From a virus: a DNA stretch of 37,723 bases. The translations under genes were made by a program, and so were the position numbers. The notes under the pieces are model-generated. The model was not told where the DNA came from and did not search any database. It was given only the letters and a program-made list of their open reading frames with translations. The stretch is from positions 1-37,723 of the IMG/VR virus record IMGVR_UViG_3300004369_000051. One strand, given 5' to 3'. Every line of letters starts with the position of its first letter. Position 1 is the first letter of the stretch. This document shows, in pieces, positions 5,913 to 12,994 of this stretch.

Positions 5913-6395
5913 ATGACAATGACTGAAGCAGTCCCTAGCAACGCTGAGCAGAACGCTCGGGGCTGGGTTGAGACGATCACAGCAGCGCATGAGGCCTGGG
6001 GCTTTTGTTCTGCAGGGTTCCACCACCTGAGTCAGGAGGCGCGGAGCCTGTCGAGAGAGGCCAGGGCATGCATGAAAGAGCACGGCTTTGATGGCACCAA
6101 CCACGACGACGTGGCTGAGGCGATTGAAGAGGGCATGCGAGAGGCTGCCCTATCGGTTGAAGTGCGCAGCGGGTGGCAATCACCCGATGAGCACCTGGAG
6201 CCTGAGGAGTTTCAGATTTTGCTGACTTGGGGCGGCCCTGCGCTGCGACTGGTCGGGGAACTGGAAGACCTGCAGCCGTGCCGTAGCTGGTTTGAAGTGC
6301 AGGACTGGGGCACGCCCTGGACTGCGACGCACTGCCAGCACGAGAGGGAAGTCGAGGCGAAGAACTGGTTCGCTGGTCTCTTCTGGTTCGGCTGA
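5913..6395 (+). CDS. Conserved early phage protein (160 aa)
   Basis: The C-terminal half contains LLTWGGPALRLVGEL, SWFEVQDWGTPWT and a final NWFAGLFWFG. I recognise this pattern as recurring in conserved hypothetical proteins of many phages and plasmids, with no known activity. The N-terminal half is helical with charged residues and DGTNHDDVAEAIEEGM. ATG 5913 is fixed by the leader module; longer frames have no support. It is followed after 3 bases by a small membrane-protein gene, so those two form a unit. Confidence 0.75.
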   Translation: MTMTEAVPSNAEQNARGWVETITAAHEAWGFCSAGFHHLSQEARSLSREARACMKEHGFDGTNHDDVAEAIEEGMREAALSVEVRSGWQSPDEHLEPEEFQILLTWGGPALRLVGELEDLQPCRSWFEVQDWGTPWTATHCQHEREVEAKNWFAGLFWFG

Positions 6396-6398
6396 GCC

Positions 6399-6527
6399 AT
6401 GCATAGGCACTTCCCTATGGCGTTCTGCCTGGCTGCCTGCCTGCTGGCCTGGGGCTTGATCCTGGGTCAGCTGGCGGAGCCGAGCTACCCGGACCGTCGC
6501 ACCATGACGGAGTATCCGGGCCCTTGA
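6399..6527 (+). CDS. Small membrane or exported protein (42 aa)
   Basis: Begins 3 bases after the preceding stop. Residues 6-26 are hydrophobic (MAFCLAACLLAWGLILGQLA) after a basic start (MHRHF), then a short polar tail. It could be a membrane protein or, given the Ala/Cys-rich core, a signal-like peptide. No leader module of its own, so it relies on coupling with the upstream gene. No family recognised. Confidence 0.5.
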   Translation: MHRHFPMAFCLAACLLAWGLILGQLAEPSYPDRRTMTEYPGP

Positions 6528-6538
6528 TCCCATCACTA

Positions 6539-6558
6539 AGGGGCTGCGGCCCCTTTCT
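6539..6558 (+). terminator. UNCG-loop hairpin with T-stretch
   Basis: AGGGGC pairs with GCCCCT around TGCG (UNCG loop), followed by TTCT. It closely resembles the hairpin at 5850 and the capsid terminator at 20402. Confidence 0.65.
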
Positions 6559-6594
6559 GCTGGGTTCACCAGCACCACCCACCACAACGGACCT
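6559..6594 (+). promoter_or_regulatory. Early leader module D before 6595
   Basis: Second hairpin GCTGG-GTTCA-CCAGC (6559-6573), then CCCACCAC at 6578-6585, then AACGGACCT and the ATG. The GGACCT end is shared with module F, where it precedes a TTG start. Confidence 0.6.
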
Positions 6595-6906
6595 ATGAGC
6601 TACGCACTAAGCCGCTGCCCTGCGGACACAGTCGCCAGCCGTCACCCAGGCCAGCGGTTGTACTTCCATCTATGGGCGCACGATTTTGGAGAGGCTGAGC
6701 TGGTCGGCAGCTACGACACACACAAGGAGGCAAAGGCTGTGGCCGATCGCATCCTGTCGGAGCTGCGGGCTTGGGAGTACGCCTGCCCTTGGTTCAGCTA
6801 CGAACACGGGCCAGCGCTTGAGCCTTCAGTGATTGCGCCTGACTACTGCAACAGCAGCACCCCATACAGTGGCCCCTCAGCTGCCGGCTGGGGTCGCCAG
6901 GACTGA
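6595..6906 (+). CDS. Early hypothetical protein (103 aa)
   Basis: A soluble protein with an apparent alpha/beta core (QRLYFHLWAHDFGEAELVG, then a helix at KEAKAVADRILSELRAWEY) and a low-complexity Ser/Pro/Gly tail. No membrane segment or catalytic motif. The start is fixed by module D. No family recognised. Confidence 0.65.
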   Translation: MSYALSRCPADTVASRHPGQRLYFHLWAHDFGEAELVGSYDTHKEAKAVADRILSELRAWEYACPWFSYEHGPALEPSVIAPDYCNSSTPYSGPSAAGWGRQD

Positions 6907-6916
6907 CCCTCTCACT

Positions 6917-6933
6917 GGGCCCTACGGGGCCCT
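6917..6933 (+). terminator. UACG-loop hairpin after the gene ending at 6906
   Basis: GGGCCC-TACG-GGGCCC is a perfect stem with a UNCG-type loop. It lacks a long T-run (TCT only). First hairpin of module E. Confidence 0.55.
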
Positions 6934-6937
6934 CTGA

Positions 6938-6971
6938 GGGGCTCACAAGCCCCACTACCACCCACCACACC
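6938..6971 (+). promoter_or_regulatory. Early leader module E before 6972
   Basis: Second hairpin GGGGCT-CACA-AGCCCC (6938-6953) is followed by ACTACCA, CCCACCAC at 6961-6968 and only three bases before the ATG. The short spacing shows that the distance between element and start is not fixed (2-12 bases across copies). Confidence 0.6.
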
Positions 6972-7166
6972 ATGGACCTGTCGCAACTGGCCTCGATCGA
7001 GGCACGACTGCAGCGCCTAGACGATCAGCACAACCAGCTAACTGAGCGCCTGCACGCTGGGCTGTCGCGTTACGAGTTGCTGCGGATAAGCGGGGAGCTG
7101 CGTGCTGTCGGTGCGCAGATCAGCCACCTGCGCAACGCATGCAGCAGGCTTTACAACAGCCTGTAA
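6972..7166 (+). CDS. Early coiled-coil protein (64 aa)
   Basis: Almost wholly helical with Leu/Ile heptads from residue 5 to 60, broken only near GLSRYE. It probably dimerises. Such small coiled-coil early proteins may bind a host enzyme, but no family is recognised. The start is fixed by module E. Confidence 0.65.
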   Translation: MDLSQLASIEARLQRLDDQHNQLTERLHAGLSRYELLRISGELRAVGAQISHLRNACSRLYNSL

Positions 7167-7180
7167 CTATTTGTCGGTGG

Positions 7181-7227
7181 CCGGCTGCAGTGCAGTCATG
7201 CTCTGCCGGTCCCCACCACAAGGACCT
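7181..7227 (+). promoter_or_regulatory. Early leader module F before a TTG start
   Basis: A looser hairpin (CCGGC 7181-7185 with GCCGG 7205-7209) is followed by CCCACCAC at 7212-7219 and AAGGACCT, then TTG. Alignment with module D (AACGGACCT-ATG) places the TTG exactly where the others have ATG. Here AAGGA also gives a Shine-Dalgarno-like site. Confidence 0.55.
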
Positions 7228-7404
7228 TTGAAAGAACCCGCCCATCGGCTGTTGCAACAAGCAGCAGCCCGACTCAATGCGGATGGACACAGCGCACTAG
7301 CCGCTGATGTTTTGCAGCTGTCCAGGTACTGGACACCAGAGGCAGAGCGTCGCCTAGTTGGCGAGCCATCCGATGCCACGTTTCACCCATTGCATGACGC
7401 CTAA
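7228..7404 (+). CDS. Early hypothetical protein with TTG start (58 aa)
   Basis: The start is inferred from the leader element rather than from an ATG, since none fits in this frame after 7102. The protein is helical and soluble: KEPAHRLLQQAAARLNADG, then ADVLQLSRYWTPEAERRL. The stop overlaps the next ATG (TAATG), indicating coupled translation. No family recognised. Confidence 0.55.
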   Translation: MKEPAHRLLQQAAARLNADGHSALAADVLQLSRYWTPEAERRLVGEPSDATFHPLHDA

Positions 7405-7565
7405 TGAATGACCACCTGATGCCATCAGATCAAGAGCTGCAGCAAGCGTTCACCGAGTGGTGGATTGCTAGCTACGGCAACAAGCCCAACAGCCAGAACG
7501 TCGTTGTTTCTGCTGCGTGGGCCCGGTATGCACTTGAAGTGTTCTGCGTGCATTTCGATGACTGA
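7404..7565 (+). CDS. Small hypothetical protein (53 aa)
   Basis: Starts at the TAATG overlap with the preceding gene. It contains the stretch ELQQAFTEWWIASYGNKPNS followed by VSAAWARYALE. I believe similar short proteins, with a Trp pair and an N-rich turn, occur in the early regions of other cyanophages; function unknown. It overlaps the next gene by 8 bases. Confidence 0.6.
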   Translation: MNDHLMPSDQELQQAFTEWWIASYGNKPNSQNVVVSAAWARYALEVFCVHFDD

Positions 7566-7875
7566 CCTGCGAACCATGGCCCTGGTGCGCAACGAGATAC
7601 TGACTGCCCTGTTTAGTAAGTATCCGATCGCTCGGGCCAGGCCGATGCTGGTGCAGGAAATGAAGCAGCGGTTTGTTAATCGCAGCCATGACTGGCTGAC
7701 CGATGCAGTCAATGAACAGCTGCAGGTTCTGCGCAATGCCGGGTTGGTGAGACCTCTTGCCGGTGGCTTCACGCTTACCGAAAGGGGGAGAGCTGATCGA
7801 CTGGCCGCCAAACAACACATGAAAGCCCTCGGATTGATTGATGGAAGAACGACAGACACGACTGGCAGCGTTTGA
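7558..7875 (+). CDS. Winged-helix-like protein (105 aa), possible regulator
   Basis: ATG 7558 is preferred because it lies in the overlap with the preceding stop; longer forms would reread the upstream gene. Residues about 8-90 look like a winged helix: a first helix (ALVRNEILTALFSKY), a helix-turn-helix-like segment (MLVQEMKQRF, then a helix ending VLRNAGLVRP) and a short wing (GGFTLTERGRADRL). The phrase LRNAGLV...LTERGR is typical of winged helix proteins. It may regulate early transcription. Family not identified. Confidence 0.6.
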   Translation: MTDLRTMALVRNEILTALFSKYPIARARPMLVQEMKQRFVNRSHDWLTDAVNEQLQVLRNAGLVRPLAGGFTLTERGRADRLAAKQHMKALGLIDGRTTDTTGSV

Positions 7876-8143
7876 CCAGGCTGCCGAGAGCGCTACCCAC
7901 GACAGGGAGCACAGCTATGGCTCCCCACGACAGTCGTTTGCACGCATCGCTCAGATGTGGACAGCGATTCTGGATGTGGATGTGACGCCACACGACGTCG
8001 CCCTGTGCATGGCTGCGCTGAAACTCAGCAGGCTGTGCACAGACAACGATCACCTGGACAGCTGGGTTGATCTGGTTGGATACGCCCGCTGTGGCGTGCT
8101 GCTTGGCCCTACCTACGAGACCACTAATGACAACAGCTACTGA
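7841..8143 (+). CDS. DUF6378-like conserved phage protein (100 aa)
   Basis: The arrangement HDREHSYGSPRQSFARIAQMW, then VTPHDVALCMAALKLSRL, then DSWVDLVGYAR matches what I know of the DUF6378 family: an early H/YG box, a Trp, a Met/Lys/Arg helix and a final D..D..GY. The family is widespread in phages and its activity is unknown; the His/Asp-rich conserved positions suggest a nucleotide-hydrolase-like fold, which is inference. ATG 7841 overlaps the preceding gene by 35 bases; a TTG lies one codon upstream. Confidence 0.7.
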   Translation: MEERQTRLAAFDQAAESATHDREHSYGSPRQSFARIAQMWTAILDVDVTPHDVALCMAALKLSRLCTDNDHLDSWVDLVGYARCGVLLGPTYETTNDNSY

Positions 8144-8357
8144 GTCGAGCCTCTTGGAGAAGGTGCTTGACGCCTACTGGTCAGCCGAGAACAACCACCT
8201 GACGATCAGCAGCAAGCTGCGCATGCGGCCTGTCTTCCGTGCCATTGCGGAAGAGATCCGCACCTGGGCGCCACCTGAGTCGCAAGCCCGCATCTGCTGG
8301 CTGATGACCAACGAGATTGCTGATCGCTTGATTGGTGAGTCTGAGGTTGAAGCGTGA
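8127..8357 (+). CDS. Hypothetical protein (76 aa)
   Basis: Overlaps the preceding gene by 17 bases, beginning at MTTATESSLLEKV. Predominantly helical, with two aromatic/charged helices and RMRPVFRAIAEEIRTW. The next gene begins in its stop (GTGA). No family recognised. Confidence 0.6.
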   Translation: MTTATESSLLEKVLDAYWSAENNHLTISSKLRMRPVFRAIAEEIRTWAPPESQARICWLMTNEIADRLIGESEVEA

Positions 8358-8596
8358 AGCGAGGCAAGGACTACAACTACGTCCTGACCTGGGCGGAAGA
8401 CGTCAGACCTGTCGTTGGTGAAGGGCTCAGCCGTAGTGCTAACCCCAACGCCCCGCTGTGGGAGATCACCGTGGAGTTCGAGAGAACACCACGCATGAGG
8501 ACAACAATTCGCGCAGCCAATAAGGCTGAAGCAAAAAAGTTCGCCACTAATCGACACCCCGATGCAAAAAGAATCACCATCCACGGCAAGCGATAG
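8354..8596 (+). CDS. Hypothetical basic protein (80 aa)
   Basis: GTG start within the GTGA overlap. The sequence alternates strands and one helix (LWEITVEFE, TTIRAANKAEAKKFA, RITIHGKR), with a strongly basic end. It may bind nucleic acid. No family recognised. Confidence 0.6.
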   Translation: MKRGKDYNYVLTWAEDVRPVVGEGLSRSANPNAPLWEITVEFERTPRMRTTIRAANKAEAKKFATNRHPDAKRITIHGKR

Positions 8597-8618
8597 GCTG
8601 CCAAATGATGTCTTTGCA

Positions 8619-8918
8619 ATGACTGATGTAAAGCCAACGCAGGCTGACGCCAACAGCGATGGCAACGTCATGTATTACGGACCGCTGGCTGGATGGCATC
8701 AAGCCAACTGGTCACGGCCCTACATGGAGGACGTTACGCATTGGTCTTTCCTGCCAGATGCCCCGCCAAACCTGGCCCGTCGTGAGGCCCGGCTAGAGGC
8801 TGGCTTCAATTCTTGGTATAGCAATCAGTTTGCAACCAGCGAACCCGAGGTCAAGGTATTACTGCGCCTGGGCTATATGGCAGGGGCACACTTTGAAAAC
8901 AGAGGGTACAACTTCTAA
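8619..8918 (+). CDS. Hypothetical protein upstream of the integrase (99 aa)
   Basis: ATG 8619 avoids overlap with the preceding gene; ATG 8562 (118 aa) is also possible and neither has a clear ribosome site. The C-terminal half, rich in aromatic and charged residues (RREARLEAGFNSWYSNQF, LLRLGYMAGAHFENRG), looks like a conserved domain. The stop overlaps the integrase ATG (TAATG). No family recognised. Confidence 0.6.
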   Translation: MTDVKPTQADANSDGNVMYYGPLAGWHQANWSRPYMEDVTHWSFLPDAPPNLARREARLEAGFNSWYSNQFATSEPEVKVLLRLGYMAGAHFENRGYNF

Positions 8919-9994
8919 TGAAAAGCAAAGAAGAACGCGGCATCTACAAGAGAGGCAACACGTTTGTCGTTGACATCAGAGTCAAGGGCAAGCGAGCAGT
9001 TGAGGTGTGCCCCAGCCATGACGTTGCATTGATCAGACGTGATGAGCTGCGGGCACAGCTACGCCGTGCAGCACAGCAGCTGATCGGGCTGCCTGCTGCT
9101 GGCAACAGCTGGACCATGCACAAGGCACTGCGCACCAGCGCTGATGTGCGGTGGCGTGGCAGTAAGGACGGCACCAAGGCCATCAGCCGAGCCAAGGAGG
9201 CAGTTGAGTTCTTCGGGCGGGACACTGCCCTGGATGAGGTGACAACTGAGCGCATTGACCAGTGGGTCAAGGCACTCAAGGCCAAGGGCAATCAAAGCGG
9301 CACCATCAACCGCAAGCTGTACGCCCTGTCGGCACTGTTCACTGACGCCTTAGACCGTGGTGGCTGCAGCCGTAAGCCACGCATGCAGCGCCAGTCAGAA
9401 CCACCGCATCGCATCCGCTACTTGAGTGCAATGGAAGAGCGGCAGGTGTGCATGCACCTGCTGCAGTGGGGCGAGGTTGCCAGTCAGCAGGCTGTTGTCG
9501 TCTTACTGGACACCGGCATGCGGGTTGGTGAGCTGATGGCACTGCGCGTCAACGACGTCGACCTGGGCCACAACCTGATCAGCGTGTGGGAGAACAAGGC
9601 AGACCTGCCTCGCTCTATCCCGATGACTGATCGGGTGCGGCAGATCATTGGCGATCGGTGCATCACCCGCAAAGGCCTGGTGTTTGACGACCTGCAACGC
9701 AGCCACTTTGAGTACAGCTGGAACAAGGCCCGCAAGGAGATGGGCCTAGACAGTGACGATCAGTTTGTGCTGCATGCCCTGCGCCACACCTGCGCCACGC
9801 GCCTAGTGCAGCGTGGCGTCAGCCTTTACACGGTGCAGAAATTGCTGGGTCACAGCAGCATCACCGTCACCGAGAAGTACGCACACCTGTCAGGCCGTGA
9901 GCTGGCAGATGCAATCAACGTCTTGCAACAACCCACCACCCATGAGCACGGCGTTCTTCGGACAGCAGACAAGCAGCCGGTCACGGTCAGCTGA
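8918..9994 (+). CDS. int: Tyrosine recombinase / integrase
   Basis: The 358-aa protein has an N-terminal beta-rich arm (1-60), a core-binding SAM-like domain (65-150) and a catalytic domain (165-335). The active site is complete: Arg202 in TGMRVGEL, Lys227, His286/Arg289 in HALRHTCATRL, His312 in LGHSSI and Tyr321 in TEKYAHLS. It should carry out site-specific recombination. Integrases upstream of the RNA polymerase are known in several marine cyanopodoviruses. Its last 53 bases overlap the polymerase gene, so an attP cannot lie between them. No excisionase or repressor was recognised. Confidence 0.93.
   Translation: MKSKEERGIYKRGNTFVVDIRVKGKRAVEVCPSHDVALIRRDELRAQLRRAAQQLIGLPAAGNSWTMHKALRTSADVRWRGSKDGTKAISRAKEAVEFFGRDTALDEVTTERIDQWVKALKAKGNQSGTINRKLYALSALFTDALDRGGCSRKPRMQRQSEPPHRIRYLSAMEERQVCMHLLQWGEVASQQAVVVLLDTGMRVGELMALRVNDVDLGHNLISVWENKADLPRSIPMTDRVRQIIGDRCITRKGLVFDDLQRSHFEYSWNKARKEMGLDSDDQFVLHALRHTCATRLVQRGVSLYTVQKLLGHSSITVTEKYAHLSGRELADAINVLQQPTTHEHGVLRTADKQPVTVS
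9932..9941 (+). promoter_or_regulatory. CCCACCAC element before the RNA polymerase start
   Basis: CCCACCAC lies inside the integrase gene, ending two bases before ATG 9942. The early leader element thus recurs at the only other module-opening gene of the early/middle region. Here it is coding sequence for the integrase, so chance is not excluded. Confidence 0.4.
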
Positions 9995-12362
9995 GGATCA
10001 GCTCGCCCTTGAGCAGGAGATGGTTTCGCTTGGTGGTGACAGGGTCGACCTGTTCACCAACAAGCAACGCAAAAACCGCACGCAATCACTGAGCAAGTGG
10101 GGTGAGCACCTGACTGCCTTTGGTGTGGAGCAAATCATGGGGCACCTGCGCACCGTGAGGCGTCGCATCAAGGCAGGTAAGGCCGGGCAGAACTTTGCTC
10201 TGTTGCTGCCTGTCACCCTGCTCCCACCGCAGGTGGTGGCAGCAGCAGCTGTGCGCACTGTGATCGACAGCATCAGCTGCAACGACACGCTGCATTACGT
10301 GGCGATGGACGTAGCTGAAAAGCTATGGATCGAGACCATGCTCCGACGTGCCACCAAACAGGAGCTGTACCGCTACCGACGGGTGCGCAGCATCAAGCGT
10401 CAACGCCTGGCCTCCATCCTCCGCATGCAGAACACGGAAATATGGGAGCCCAAACAACGCATGGCAAGCGGTGTGTTCCTGGTGGAGTTGATCGCCCGTG
10501 AGTCGGGGATGATCGAGATTGTCCTGGACCGCAGCTTTAAGCCAGCACGACGGGTGGTGAAGGCCACTGAGCAGTGCATGCAGTGGATCTCTGATGTCAC
10601 CCAGCAGCAGCGGCTGATGACACCGAACTGGTTGCCGATGCTGGTGCAACCACGGCCTTGGTCGACACCACTGAGCGGCGGCTACCTCAACGAGCAGCTG
10701 CCTGTGTCACTGTTCAAGTCAGGCTCTGACGTCGTCGCTGCTAACTGCGATGGGTCCGAGCCATTCATGGCCGCGGCCAACCTGCATCAGACAGTGAGCT
10801 GGAAGGTCAATGGCTGGATGCTGGACCAGGTCAGCCATGCCTATGACAACAGCCTTGAGGTGGGCTGCCTGCTGCCACGTGAGGGGTGGCCGGTGCCGCC
10901 ATACCCCAAGCACCTGGACGATGGCGACGACGGCGTCGTGCGGTGGCGCAACAAGGCACGTCGCATCCACGAGAAGAACGACAAGACCCGCAACGCACGC
11001 ATCGCCCAGGCCAAATGCCTATGGGTGGCACGTCGTTTCGCCAGTGAGCAGGCCATATATTTCCCGATGTCGTTGGACTTCAGGGGCAGGTACTACTACC
11101 GGCCCCCTTATCTCAACCCCCAAGGCAACGACGTATCACGGTCACTGCTGCTGTTTGCAGAGGGCACACCGATCAGCTGTGAGCAGGACGCTGACTGGCT
11201 GCGGGTGCATGGCGCCAATGTCTACGGGCTGGGCAAGCAGGACTTCAGGTCACGCATTGACTGGGTGCACGAAAACCAGCTGCAGATTGAAGCGACTGGC
11301 CGTGACCCATGGCAGCACGCTGAGTTTTGGATGCGAGCTGATAAGCCATGGCAGTTCCTGGCGTTCTGTCGTGCTTACCAACAGTTCAGCGGTCAGGGCT
11401 ATGGGTACGTGTGTGACCTGCCCGTGATGCTGGACTGCACCTGCTCCGGGATCCAGCACTACAGCGCACTACTGCGCAGCACTCAGATGGGTGCATTGGT
11501 CAACCTGACGGATGACGACAGCGGTCCAGCTGACATCTACCGCACGGTGATCGAGCGGGTGCTGACCATCCTTCGAGATAGCGATGACCAGATGGCAGCC
11601 GACTGGCTGCAGCTGCAGCCCGACAGGTCGTTGGCTAAGCCGTGCGTGATGACGCTGCCGTATTCAGCGACGCGCAGCGCCTTCTACTTCTATGCATACA
11701 ACTGGGCCCTGGAGCGCAGCGAAGAGCTGTTTAACAACAAGACTTGGGTGAACCTGCCTGGCGCCACCAAGACCGTGCACTACATGGCACGGATCCTGCA
11801 CGAGCAGGCCACGTCGTTGGTGCAGCCAGCAGCTGAGGCAATGGAATGGTTCCGCAGTGTGGGAAGAATTGCCGGCAAGGCTGGTGTGCCCCTGCAGTGG
11901 CGCTCACCGTCGGGTTTGCTGGTGCATCAGAGTTACCCGAACACTCGGATGAAGCGGATCCGACTGAACTACCTGTCGGATGTGCGCTTAGATATTCGCT
12001 GTCAGGTGGATGACATCGGCCTGGACACACGTCGGATGGGCAATGCCCTTAGTCCGAACGTCGTGCACAGCCTGGACTCCAGCCACATGACACTGACCAC
12101 CATCCATGCCATGACCCATGGCGTGCGCAACTTGGGCGGCATCCATGACTGCTTCGCCACAACCCCTGCTGAGATGACGCAACTGCGCAACTCAGTGCGG
12201 GAGACGTTTGCTCAGATCTACAGCGGCGACTTGTTCGATCGCATCAGCTCTGAACTTCTGTCACAGATCCCCTCAGATCTGTTGCCGTCCATCCCTACCA
12301 GACCCACCCTGGGCCGGCTTGACCTGGCCCAGGTCCAGCAAAGCGACTACTTCATTACATGA
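9942..12362 (+). CDS. T7-type single-subunit RNA polymerase
   Basis: The 806-aa enzyme transcribes phage middle and late genes. Start 9942 is chosen because the longer frame from 9813 lies inside the integrase. Catalytic landmarks are all present: SLDFRGRYYY and NPQGND, DCTCSGIQHYS with Asp498, KPCVMTLPYSATRS with Lys566 and Tyr574 (the same 8-residue spacing as T7 Lys631/Tyr639), SPNVVHSLDSSHM, and GGIHDCFAT with Asp736. It is about 75 residues shorter than T7 RNAP (883), mainly between the two catalytic Asp and in the N-terminal part. The SSB gene begins in its stop (ATGA). Confidence 0.96.
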   Translation: MSTAFFGQQTSSRSRSAEDQLALEQEMVSLGGDRVDLFTNKQRKNRTQSLSKWGEHLTAFGVEQIMGHLRTVRRRIKAGKAGQNFALLLPVTLLPPQVVAAAAVRTVIDSISCNDTLHYVAMDVAEKLWIETMLRRATKQELYRYRRVRSIKRQRLASILRMQNTEIWEPKQRMASGVFLVELIARESGMIEIVLDRSFKPARRVVKATEQCMQWISDVTQQQRLMTPNWLPMLVQPRPWSTPLSGGYLNEQLPVSLFKSGSDVVAANCDGSEPFMAAANLHQTVSWKVNGWMLDQVSHAYDNSLEVGCLLPREGWPVPPYPKHLDDGDDGVVRWRNKARRIHEKNDKTRNARIAQAKCLWVARRFASEQAIYFPMSLDFRGRYYYRPPYLNPQGNDVSRSLLLFAEGTPISCEQDADWLRVHGANVYGLGKQDFRSRIDWVHENQLQIEATGRDPWQHAEFWMRADKPWQFLAFCRAYQQFSGQGYGYVCDLPVMLDCTCSGIQHYSALLRSTQMGALVNLTDDDSGPADIYRTVIERVLTILRDSDDQMAADWLQLQPDRSLAKPCVMTLPYSATRSAFYFYAYNWALERSEELFNNKTWVNLPGATKTVHYMARILHEQATSLVQPAAEAMEWFRSVGRIAGKAGVPLQWRSPSGLLVHQSYPNTRMKRIRLNYLSDVRLDIRCQVDDIGLDTRRMGNALSPNVVHSLDSSHMTLTTIHAMTHGVRNLGGIHDCFATTPAEMTQLRNSVRETFAQIYSGDLFDRISSELLSQIPSDLLPSIPTRPTLGRLDLAQVQQSDYFIT

Positions 12363-12994
12363 ACTACCAACAAGCCGAAAAGCTCAAGCTCACCACTCCG
12401 ATCTGCAAATTCAAGTACGCCTGGCTGGTCGAACCCGACACCAAGTTCGACGCACCAGTCTTCAAGGTCGTTGCTCTGATCCCTGCTGCCGAAGCAACTG
12501 CCATCGAGCAGCAGCTGGAGGAATTACTGGAACGCTTCAAGCTGCAGCTCAAGACAGCTGAACCCAGCCGCAAGTTCAAGCTGGCGTCTCCTGCCTTCGA
12601 GTACACCGAAGAGGATGGCGAGCCGGTGTTTGCGTTGAAGATGAAGCGCAAGGCATCTGGCATCAGCAAGAGCGGTCAGCCCTACACCTCGTCCGTTGCC
12701 CTCTTTGATTCGCAGGGCAAGCCGATCACAAACACAGCGCCCCTGTCCAAGATGGGCGCAGGCACCACTGGTCGCCTGACCTTTATTGCTCAGCCATACA
12801 ACTCCCCGTTTGGTGTTGGCATTTCGGTCAAGGTGCTGGCTGCTCAGATCATTAACTTCGTGCCGTATGGCGGGGGCAGTGACAGCCATGGGTTCACGCC
12901 AGTCGAGAACGGCTGGACCGAGGAGGACGCCGAGGCCGTGCCGTTCGACTCGTCCGCCCAGGTCAAGGACACCGGAGACTTCGGGGACTTCTAG
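12359..12994 (+). CDS. Single-stranded DNA-binding protein (T7 gp2.5-like)
   Basis: A 211-aa protein in the position and of the size of T7 gp2.5 (232 aa). The OB-fold-like body has beta stretches (KLTTPICKFKYAWL, VFALKMKRKASG, PLSKMGAGTTGRL, FGVGISVKVLAAQIINF). The C-terminus is acidic and ends with aromatic Phe (DTGDFGDF), the hallmark tail that contacts replication partners. It coats single-stranded DNA and normally stimulates the phage DNA polymerase and helicase, yet no polymerase gene is in the window. It overlaps the RNA polymerase stop by 4 bases. Confidence 0.9.
   Translation: MNYQQAEKLKLTTPICKFKYAWLVEPDTKFDAPVFKVVALIPAAEATAIEQQLEELLERFKLQLKTAEPSRKFKLASPAFEYTEEDGEPVFALKMKRKASGISKSGQPYTSSVALFDSQGKPITNTAPLSKMGAGTTGRLTFIAQPYNSPFGVGISVKVLAAQIINFVPYGGGSDSHGFTPVENGWTEEDAEAVPFDSSAQVKDTGDFGDF

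Noticed and set aside
8918-9994. Search for attP as a tRNA 3'-end match near the integrase
   Set aside because: No GGTTCGAATCC-type sequence or other tRNA-like arm was recognised in the flanking genes or the control region, and there is no intergenic space on either side.
10810-11427. 205-codon alternative plus frame inside the RNA polymerase gene
   Set aside because: Thr/Arg/Cys-rich text typical of a +1 shadow; the polymerase frame has all catalytic residues here.
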